Positions 55,646-64,000 of a stretch of DNA of 64,000 nt are shown here, piece after piece. The stretch's first letter is position 1. Each line of letters begins with the position of its first letter. A program made the position numbers and the translations under genes. Origin of the DNA: Silene conica. Taxonomy: Eukaryota; Streptophyta; Magnoliopsida; Caryophyllales; Caryophyllaceae. The DNA is taken from assembly GCA_029255685.2 (NCBI GenBank), contig CM055315.2, positions 56,329,181-56,393,180 of the forward strand. Direction: 5' to 3'. The notes under the pieces are model-generated. The model ran no database searches and had not been told where the DNA came from. It saw nothing but the letters and a program-made list of their open reading frames with translations.

Positions 55646-56806
55646 AAACTTCTGTAAAAATTGGATGATTAACCCTAATCACGAATTAGGCTTAAATAAG
55701 AAAAAAAAGAGCTTTTCCCTTAACCTAATCCTTCACGGGCTTTGCGAAAGTTTCTGGAATCTGCGTTACGGTCGACCGACCAGGTGACGCGGTCGGTCGA
55801 CCGATTATCGGGCCCAACAAGTTTCTGTCTTCGTATTTTGAATTCTGAACTTGAGATATCAGGTACTTTGGTCGACCGACCAGGGTACTCGGTCGGTCGA
55901 CCGGTTTTCCTGAGTGTCAACCTTGAATTCTTCGTAAATCGGTCTTATGGTCCTTGGTTTACGCTTTGGGTGTTGTTTCCTCCTCATTCCTTGGTTCTTT
56001 CGGTTATGCGAAAATCCCGAGGGTAGCATTTGGCCTGAAATCGCCTCTTTTCCGCATAATTCTGCAAAAGAACATAAAAATACGAAAGTAGACAATTGTT
56101 GGGAAATAAGGGCTAAAACATCGTAAATGAGCTCTAAAATGCGTGTGAAAATAGATGTAAAACATCATAAAATAGACACGCATCAAATTCCCCAAACCAA
56201 ACCTTGCTTGCCCTCAAGCAAGAATTAGACTCGATCTTAAACTAATGGAACGATTTCAAACTCAGAGCAAAATTTACATGTTAGCCTAAACCAATGCCAA
56301 GTCAACAATGAAAAAGTATTTGAATCATGCAAACGAGCTATGGGGTTGTCAAACTTGCAAATCTATCGACTATACAGACTTTATACCATGGACTCTCGCG
56401 GGTCTCTCAAATCACACATTAAGCAAAAGGTGAGTGTATGTAAAAGATAGAAAGAAGTATATTGTAAAGACACTCACCTAACTTCGACCCATGAAGACAT
56501 GCTTGCAATCTAACCTGAAAAAGAATTCTACAACCGTGCACATACATACTCATTAAGTGACCTTGACACGTGCATTGAGGTAATGAAGGATATGTCAGGT
56601 GAAGGGCAAAAGAGGTTAAGACGTTTTTGGACAAGTGGGGTTAGTAGCCAAGCTAGCAAAACCGGTTTCCAACAACATATTTCACGACTTTTAGTATTAT
56701 TAAAGTGCTATTTTGTAGCACAAATCTCACATAATTTGAAGGAAAGGACTCCCGAATATTTTGAATGAAGTACGGGAGTGATAAGATGTAAAAGAAAGGG
56801 ATTTTC
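55646..56806 (-). repeat. Element O, right segment
   Basis: Read on the minus strand from 56806 it holds AAGCAAGGTTTGGTTTGGGG then AATTTGATGCGTGTCTATTT, a stretch of conserved non-coding appearance ending in a possible splice acceptor TTCTTTTGCAG (about 56060), CTCGGGATTTTCGCAT, and two GGTCGACCGACC hairpins. The same order of blocks, with different hairpins, is found at 21640-21135. It ends where a new LTR starts at 56807. Confidence 0.5.
55768..55910. repeat. GC-rich hairpin cassette (GGTCGACC type), part 2
   Basis: CGGTCGACCGACC pairs perfectly with GGTCGGTCGACCG across 9 nt (about 55770-55804). About 65 bp further on, GGTCGACCGACC pairs with GGTCGGTCGACC across 9 nt (about 55871-55903). 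Confidence 0.9.
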
Positions 56807-56999
56807 TGTAATACCCCGTATTTTCATAGTTCGTAATAATGAGTTGTCTTATATTTTATCAAGACGAGGTATAATTATATATTATTTGATAATTATTTGC
56901 TAGTTGTTACAATAATTATTTGTAATATATCATGTGGGCTTATAACACTATTTTCATATTTAATTTATATTTAAATTATATGTTTACGTACTCGTTTGT

Positions 57000-58271
57000 T
57001 TTATTTACGGGTTGAGAACGGGATTTAGTGATATGAGCCATCGAGATGTGTAATGGGCTTGGGCTATACTTGATGCGATATTAAACAAGTTTATGATGGT
57101 AATGTGCTCGTTTATCCTTAGTCGAGTCGAGAACGGAATACGGTAGTATAGTTCTTGGAATACGTGATGGACTAATAGGTATGGGCTTGGACCCGGTTGG
57201 GAAATGACAAAAAAAAAGTTAATGGCTCCAACCCATCGACATTCAAAGTAAAATAACAAGAACACCCTACTTAGTTTCAAACCCTAATAACATAGCGTTA
57301 AACTGCCTCCATCGACACACCAAAAACTCTAATCCTACTTACATCTCGTCTACTTCCCTACTACCCCTACATCCAAGAACCCTACTCTGGCCTACCATGA
57401 GTAAGAAGAAGAACAAAAGAGAAGAAAAACCAGTCTAAAACAGTCGTCACTATCAACATTTGTCTTGCGCAGCAGAGTTTCGTGAGTTATTTATCGTACC
57501 TCTTCATATCTTTATACTTGTATACTAAGGTTGTATGTAGTATTGGTAGTATGAATAACATGCTTGTCACCATTAAATCACCATAGGACTAACATACCCG
57601 TCACAATAATCACCATAATGTCGACAGTAAACACGTTTTCATACTCTGTTTCTGCGTGTTTTATTCTGTTCGTTATTGTTGTTGTTCGTTCATGTTTTGG
57701 TCTATTTCTTGTCGTGGGTCATGAGTAATGGTGGTGACGCGTTAGTAGATTGTATTGGTGGTGGTGAGATGGTGTATGTTGGCCGGAGAAGGCTGTTTTT
57801 ACAGCGGGGATAAGAATTGCAGAAACAGGAAACTCATGCTGTGTTCATCAGTTTTGGGGTGGTTGTTTCGGGGTGTTGAGTGGTGTCGAAGGCTGGTTCT
57901 TGACACCAGGGGGTAGTGGGTGATGTGAGGTGTCGAGGGTGGTGGTTGGTTGTGATGAGGGTGGTGGTAGAAGGTGGTTAAAGGGGTGGTTTACAAGGGG
58001 GGTCAACATAACGATAAGATTGTGACGTTGTGGCAGGGGGTTTTGTGACTGGTGTCGAGGGTTGCTGGGGTTGAGTCAGGGGTGGTGATGAGTGTCAGTG
58101 AGTGCGCCATTGTGCGGTGGTGACAACCACCGTGTCGTGCTGGTGGTTCAAGCAGCAGAAGTGGTGTCGAAGGGGATGCGTAGGTGGGCTGGTAGAAGGG
58201 TGTGGTCCTCGTAATCTGCGTATGTTTCGTGGTTTTGTTTGCTACTTTGCCGCCTGTGCACAATTATTACT
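57000..58271. other. LTR interior, GTGG-rich, no gene
   Basis: Apart from a T/G-rich stretch with many GGTGGT and GTCGAGGG words (57720-58200) nothing was recognised. ORFs here reflect base composition. Confidence 0.6.
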
Positions 58272-58375
58272 ACTATATTATATTATTATTTTTTTTGGTG
58301 AAATGTGAGTATATATTATATCATAGACAAAGTTACATGAGGGGTAAGGGTTCGAGCCCCCTTACTGGCATTACA

Positions 58376-61300
58376 TCAAAGATAACATTTTTGAAACCAC
58401 TCAATACAATTTTGATCACTAGACTCCTCAATTTTCTTTTGCAGCCTACGCTTCATCTCCTTAGCAAGATTGTCAACCACATTTTCTGGTCTTTGCATAT
58501 ATGCATGTCTCCGAGCTTCATTTCTTTGTCTCCAAATATTGTACTGAAAAGCATTATAAACAGCCATCCGAACTTTCCACAACTTTGAGGTTCTTGTTCC
58601 TGTACCCATATCAGTCACTGTTGGAAATTGCATCCCAAACCAGGTTTGGAGTCTCAGCTTGACCAGTCTGGTAAACTGACAGTCCTCGAATATATGATCA
58701 GTTGTTTCTGGGTGTTCTTGGCACAGGAAACATAAATCATCAGAGCAGCATCCAAATCTAAACAATTTGCTCTTGGTGTTCATGCCCTCCTGTAATATAA
58801 GCCAGGTAATGATTGAATGTTTGGGGACATTCCAATTATTCCACACTGCTTCTGCCCAAGGTTTATCAGTCCCATTTGGGCTCAGCCATTTATAGCCTTC
58901 TTTGACAGTAAAACCCTTAGGATTACTGGTCCATACATTATTACTGAAACCTGTTTTGAATGTTTCCTTCGTTTTGCAGATACTCTTCCAGAACCATGGA
59001 GCATCCAGAGGAGGTGTGTATTCATGCCATGTTCTGTCTTTCAGGTAAACATCACTTACCCATTTAATCCAGAGTCTATCAGCATTTGTGTAAATCCAAT
59101 AAACCAGCTTACCTACAGTAGCATTGTTCCAAAGAGCTGCATTTTTGATCCCCAATCCTCCCATCCTCTTAGAAGTAGTGACAGTATCCCATGCCACTAA
59201 AGGAACTCCATGGTATTCTGAAGAGCCATCCCATAGAAAGTTCCTACAGATGGCTGGAATTCTGTTGATAACTCCCTTAGGAATTATGAAGAGTTGAGCC
59301 CAGTAGTTGTGTAAGGTATTAAGGACTGAATTAATGAGTGTCAGTCTGCCTGCATATGACAACTTCTTTGTTCCCAGACCTCTTATCCTAGCAACCTGTT
59401 TTTCTGTGAGAGAAGACCAGTCATGTTGTGAAAGCTTGCCAGGTTGTATTGGCACCCTCAAATACTTGAACGGAAATGTCCCTTCCCTGAACCCAGTCAT
59501 TTGTTTAATTCCTTCTTTAATGCCTTCTTCAACTCTTCTAAATTAAATCCCAGACTTGGTATTGTTCATACTGAGACCTGTGGCCTGGGAGAAAGAAGCA
59601 AATGCCCTCATAAGCAGCCATATAGAAGAAGGTTTACCCTTACAGAACATCAACAAGTCATCTGCAAACATCAAATGGGTGAGTTTCAGATTGTTGTAGT
59701 GCGGGTGATACTGGAATGGCCATCTTTCTGTAGCATATAAAATGATTCTTGAGAGGTAATCCATGCATAAGGTAAAGATGAGAGGGGAAATGGGATCCCC
59801 TTGTCTAAGGCCTCTCCTCCCTTTAAAATATCCAAAATTTGTACCATTCAAGGAAATAGTGAAGCTAGTGGTCCTTATACACTGCATAAACAGATGAGTA
59901 AAATGAGGAGGGAAGTGCATATGATGAAGAGCTTGTTCAAAAAACTCCCATTCCACTGTATCATAGCCTTTTGGAGGTCAATTTTGAACAAACATCGAGG
60001 GGTAGCATTCTTCCTGGCATACTGATGAATTATGTCCTGACAGATAAGGACATTTTCAAGAATAGATCGACCTTTGATAAAAGCCCCTTGATTTTCATGA
60101 ATAAGCTCTGGTAATACTGTGGCCAACCTATTACACAACACTTTTGAAATGACCTTATACACCAAATTGCAACATGCTATTGGTCTGAAGTGACCCACTG
60201 AAGTAGGTCTATTAGTCTTAGGTATGAGTGTAAGGTTAGTGGCATTAATTTGATGGAGCATGTGGCCACTGGTTATGAAGTATTTAACTGCAGTACATAA
60301 ATTCTCACCAACAACATCCCATGCATCTTTGAAGAACCCACTGGTGCAACCATCAGGCCCCAGAGCTTTATCCACAGGAATTGAGAACACAATTTCCTTG
60401 ATTTCCTGGTCTGTAACTGCAGAGTTAAGGACTGCAACATGAGCATCAGTGCAGACTCTTCCTTTTTGCATTACAGACAGATTCACAGGTTCAGTTGGCT
60501 TGCTACTGCCTAGCAGATCCTGGTAAAAGCCCAGGAATGCCTTCTGAATACTGGCAGTGTCAGTGCAAAGGTTTCCCTCCTTATCTTCTATTTGAATGAC
60601 TTTATTTCTCAAGCACCTGGCTTTTATAGCTTTGTGAAACATAGAAGAGTTACTGTCCCCATCTTCAACCCATGCCTCTTTAGCTTTCTGCTGTAAATAA
60701 CTTTGCCTTGCCTTTGTCCATAATCTCACCTCCTTGCTAGTTTCCACCTCTTGGTGAATTAAGATCTCATTTGTAGGATCCTGTTGCAACTGTAGTTGGA
60801 TATCTTCTAGCAGAAGCTGGACTTTGGTAGCATTCACTTCAACTTCAGCAAAACAGTCCCTATTTAGTCCCTTCAAGATAGGTTTTAGAGCTTTCAATTT
60901 CTTCACCAGTCTGAACATTCTAGTGCCCTCTATTTCTTGTTGCCAAGTAGAAGCTACTTTAGTGATGAAATCTGGTGTACCACTCCACATGTTATAATAT
61001 TTAAAACTTGCATTTCTCCTCCCATCCATCTTAATGTTCCTGACTATACATGGATTATGATCAAGTAGGCCCTCTGGGTGGAAATGGGCATGCATCTCAG
61101 GAAACTCATTAATCCAGCCAGGGTTAATAAGAAACCTATCAAGTCTACTATACTTCCTCTGATTCTCCTCCCTCTTGTTTGTCCATGTATAGTAAGCCCC
61201 TGTGGCTGTGATGTCCACCAGACCACAATGACCCAAGTAGTTGACAAAATCCTCCATGTCTTCCAATTTTGTAGCCCCACCCAGTCTCTCATCAGGATTA

Positions 61301-61734
61301 ATAACAGTGTTAAAATCCCCAGCAACTGTCCAAGGATAATTACACTGATCAGCTATGGACTTAAGATGATGCCACAAGGGTACTCTTTCTGCCCCTTCAT
61401 TGAAAGCATAAACCATGGTAATCAGGAAAACTTTCAAGTTGGCTTTCACAATGACCTAAGCATGAATATATTGAGGATCATAGGCAAGAATAGTGACATC
61501 AAAAATATTCGGCCTCCACATCATCCACACCCTACCTCCCTTATGCAGACTGCAATTAGTAGTCAAGCACCACCCTTCTAACATTCTTTGAGAAATATTG
61601 CTTACATTATCACCATTTATTTTTGTTTCCAGAAGTCCAAAGAGACAGGCTTCATTATTCTGTAAAAAACTTTTAACTACTAACTGTTTATTTACATTGT
61701 TAAGGCCCCTAACATTCCAAAAGCCTATATTATT
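58376..61734 (-). pseudogene. LINE ORF2: endonuclease, RT, zf-RVT; several breaks
   Basis: It starts MNNIGFWNVRGLNN (ATG at 61734), an apurinic-endonuclease-like N-terminus (L-L-E-T-K at about residue 40). A TAG at 61456 interrupts it after QYIHA. The 61449-59875 frame holds the rest of the endonuclease (TVAGDFNTVINPDE...ITATGAYYTWTNK, SRLDRFLIN) and the start of RT (ALGPDGCTSGFFKDAW, HFRPIACCNLVYK, GAFIKGRSILENVLICQD). A lost base at about 59960 shifts into 59956-59543 (LRQGDPISPLIF, FADDLLMFCKGKP), which ends in a stop at 59543. After another gap the frame 59500-58376 holds the thumb and the zinc cluster (CFLCQEHPETTDHIFEDC). Confidence 0.92.
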
Positions 61735-62867
61735 CATTAGACACTGATGGAATAGGGTTACCAGTATCAATCACTAGCACTGCATCATCCTCCTGTGTTG
61801 TGGCCTGCAATTCAGGTTTCTCATTTCCTCTGGTTTTCCCTCCTATAGCAGTAAAGGAAGCACTTGCTCTAGAAGGACTCTTGCAAGGTAAAGCTGGAAA
61901 TTCCTTTTCTGACAGAGCCTGGACTGGTTTAGGGATAGGTTTCCACATCTTCTTAGGGGCTCCTTTGGACAGTTGGTACCTCCTACATGTAGCCTCCTCA
62001 TGCCCCAGACCCTTGCATTTGCCACACTGCAAGGGCTTCCATTCATACTCTACTTTGGCTGTAATGACTCCTCCATTCTCATCTTTAAACTTAACTTGCT
62101 CAGGGAATTTCTGTCCCACTTGCAGTTCAATCATAGTCCTAGCAAATCCCAATCTAGTTTTGGCTTCAGTGGCTATATCAGACTTTACATATGTTCCTAC
62201 AAGGCCTGCTATTTTAGGAAGGCATTTACCCCAAAACTTGAGTGGTAATCCATGGATTCTGATCCAGGCAGGGACAATTTTAATGTCAGTTTTCAATAGG
62301 TCTATGTTTTCCTGCCATGCTTTCACAATCAAGGGTTTGTTATCAAACATATGATAACCAACATTCAATACCGCCTCTTTACCATTCATATCCTTAAATC
62401 TTACCATAAACACACCATTGGGAAGGAACGAGATCTTATCAACACCGTTTACCCCAGACCCTGTTTACATAGCCTTGGAGAATCTCCCATGTGGGATTGG
62501 CTCCCAAAACAAAGCAGTAAACAGCCTGGTTCCAGTATTCAACCTCCTCTTTTGTATCCTCAGCTGTAAATTGGAGTAGATTCTCCTCCTCTGCTCTTGT
62601 CTCAGATTCTGTCTCTGTTATTACATTAGTAAAGATTTTTTCTTCTTCCTTCGTGTCACCAGTTCAAATGCATCCTCAGGGTTCTCCTCATCCTCAAATG
62701 ACAGGCAAGGTATAGGATTCACTCCATCATAGGTTTAGTACGTAAAACTTCATCTTCCCCTGGCCCTTCTTCTTTCCATTGCCATTACTAATACTGGTAT
62801 TGGTTGTTTTGTGATATTTATTCATTGTAGGTGGTGAATGTGGAGATGTAGAACGTGAACGAGCCAT
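61730..62867 (-). pseudogene. LINE ORF1: DUF4283-like with CCHC knuckle
   Basis: ATG at 62865-62867 starts MARSRSTSPHSPP. The frame is broken at about 62450-62720 and resumes at 62413 with MFMVRFKDMNGKEAVLN, W-Q-E-N, then PAWIRIHGLPLKFW, the DUF4283 region, and a zinc knuckle CGKCKGLGHEEATC (about 62025). ORF1 proteins of plant L1 elements bind their own RNA. The ORF1 stop overlaps the ORF2 start (AATGAATAA at 61729-61737). Confidence 0.88.
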
Positions 62868-62961
62868 GGATGATCAAAATACAAGCCCTAGACGAAGATC
62901 AGAGAGCAGTATGTCGTCGCCTTCATGCAGCCGTCTCTAGGGTTTTTTTTCTTAACCTGTC

Positions 62962-62994
62962 ACTATATTATATTATTATTAATATTATTATATT

Positions 62995-63025
<31 letters not shown>

Positions 63026-63035
63026 ATTATTAATA

Positions 63036-63102
<67 letters not shown>

Positions 63103-63110
63103 GATATTGT
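62962..63110. repeat. ATT/TTA microsatellite
   Basis: Long imperfect then perfect (ATT)n. It begins at the LINE target site and continues for about 150 bp. Counterparts lie inside the two chromovirus LTRs. Confidence 0.95.
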
Positions 63111-64000
63111 TGTTAGTATAATATTATTATTATTATGATTAGTATTATAAGTAGTATTATTAGTTTGTTTTAGTAGATAGTTTGTTTACTTGGTTAGTTA
63201 GTTTATGTCCTTAATAGTTAATTAGTTGTGTGTTTGTATTCAATTAGTTTAATTATTTAATTTACTAAGTTGGTTAATTTATTTTATCTAGTGACGATAT
63301 TTTATTTATCGACTAATTAAGTTAAGTGACGTGGTCATGCTTAACACGGTCTCATTATGCGTAATATATATTATTTAAATAATTAATTCGAATATTTGAC
63401 ATATTAAATTAGTTTGTGTACTAGTATTAGTTAGTAATTGCGTGTATTATATTTGTTAGGTGACGGTTTTGAAGTGGCATAATTCTATCTACTTACTGGT
63501 TTGCTATGGGATTATATTGCTATCCAGGTAGGATACACTGACCTTATACTTTATGATGTGTTATGAATGGATGTGGTATTGTGTGTTATGGATGCTGAGT
63601 ATGATTGATATGAGAATGATATTGGTTGGATTGATTGTGGATTATTGGTAATGGCATGAGCATTTCATTATTTGATAGCATGATTGAATAATTATATCGT
63701 TGCATTCATGAGCATAGCATATGCATTGGTTACTGAGAAATTTATGGTCAGATATTGTTCTGATATAAAGCCTAGAGTGGTTCTGCAGACCAGGCCTGGT
63801 GTCTTATCAGCTATTGAGCTGGTATTCGGCGACGACCGATTGTAGTCTGCCGGGAGGTTCGGTATGGCTGGGTGTTACGGGTTTGAGAATGAGATTGAGA
63901 TTGAGCTCGAGCATATCATGGCATTTGCATATCATTTAACTGTTGCATTATAATTATTGTGTTATCCTACTCAACCACGAGGTTGACAGTGTATTCGTGT

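Larger units (their letters stand above)
58291..62961 (-). mobile_element. L1-type LINE, nearly full length (4.7 kb)
   Basis: Perfect 19 bp direct repeats ACTATATTATATTATTATT flank it (58272-58290 and 62962-62980). The T-run at 58291-58297 is the A-tail of the minus-strand element. ORF1 and ORF2 are both present, overlapping by a few bases. ORF1 begins about 95 bp from the 5' end, so the element is close to full length. Several stops and frameshifts disable it. It belongs to the same subfamily as the copy at 1-2793. Confidence 0.95.
56807..64000 (+). mobile_element. Tekay-like gypsy LTR, interrupted by a LINE, cut by window end
   Basis: It begins TGTAATACCCCGTATTTTCA. Near the window end, CTCAACCACGAGGTTGAC and GTGTATTCGTGT match the minus strand of the complete chromovirus LTRs (about 26890-26930), and an ATT microsatellite lies in the corresponding internal position. 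Removing the LINE leaves about 2.5 kb in the window, so the LTR end is probably a few hundred bp outside. GTGG-rich DNA (57720-58200) corresponds to the C-rich part of the other LTRs. Whether an internal region follows cannot be seen. Confidence 0.75.

Noticed and set aside
58003-58263. Thr/His/Pro-rich minus-strand ORF
   Set aside because: Composition artefact of GTGG-rich LTR DNA next to a LINE insertion.
61800-62354. Plus-strand ORF of 184 codons opposite LINE ORF1
   Set aside because: Shadow of the minus-strand ORF1, which carries a recognisable zinc knuckle.

Overview
The window is nuclear DNA of a flowering plant, most likely a eudicot (AT-rich intergenic DNA, GT-AG introns, plant-type retrotransposons, an initiator-methionine tRNA primer site in both complete LTR elements). 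I cannot name the species. Most of the 64 kb is transposable elements, many nested. I see one well-supported host gene and one possible second one.

Layout. 1-2793: 3' part of an L1-type LINE. 2794-8071: small remnants (a copia RT scrap, a gypsy LTR tail, a Stowaway MITE) and a 2.2 kb non-autonomous Helitron filled with two tandem-repeat arrays. 8279-14564: a four-exon gene for a 95-residue mitochondrial inner-membrane protein, probably the plant ESSS/NDUFB11-like subunit of complex I. A SINE sits in its intron 1, and a decayed RTE-type LINE in its 4.7 kb intron 2. 15168-16385 (minus): a long terminal exon of an unrecognised basic protein. 16697-19744: a young L1-type LINE.

20040-56806 is one old minus-strand element, called 'O' here, probably non-coding and 3' parts of a large Ty3/gypsy-like element. 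Younger insertions have broken it up: (i) a gypsy solo LTR (22630-47025, TSD CCGGT); inside that a complete Sirevirus-type Ty1/copia element with an extra ORF (23629-45091, TSD GTCGT); inside its gag a complete Tekay-like chromovirus (26577-36533, TSD CTAAA); (ii) a 6.5 kb CACTA transposon (47129-53659, TSD TCT); (iii) a LINE fragment (54960-55638). 56807 to the end is another Tekay-like LTR, split by a nearly full-length LINE on the minus strand (58291-62961, 19 bp TSD).

Most unusual signal. The gypsy solo LTR carries an array of about ten modules (45714-46318). Each module has the same loop of about 23 nt, beginning ATGCGTTGAGATGTCGCC, enclosed by arms that differ between modules but are complementary within each module. 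Some of the pairs are G-T wobbles. This is the pattern expected from compensatory change in stem-loops. A second, GC-rich set of hairpins lies upstream, and a pair of near-identical 41 bp motifs brackets the array. Comparable GC-rich hairpin cassettes with unrelated sequences occur in the two separated parts of element O. All counts and alignments were made by eye.
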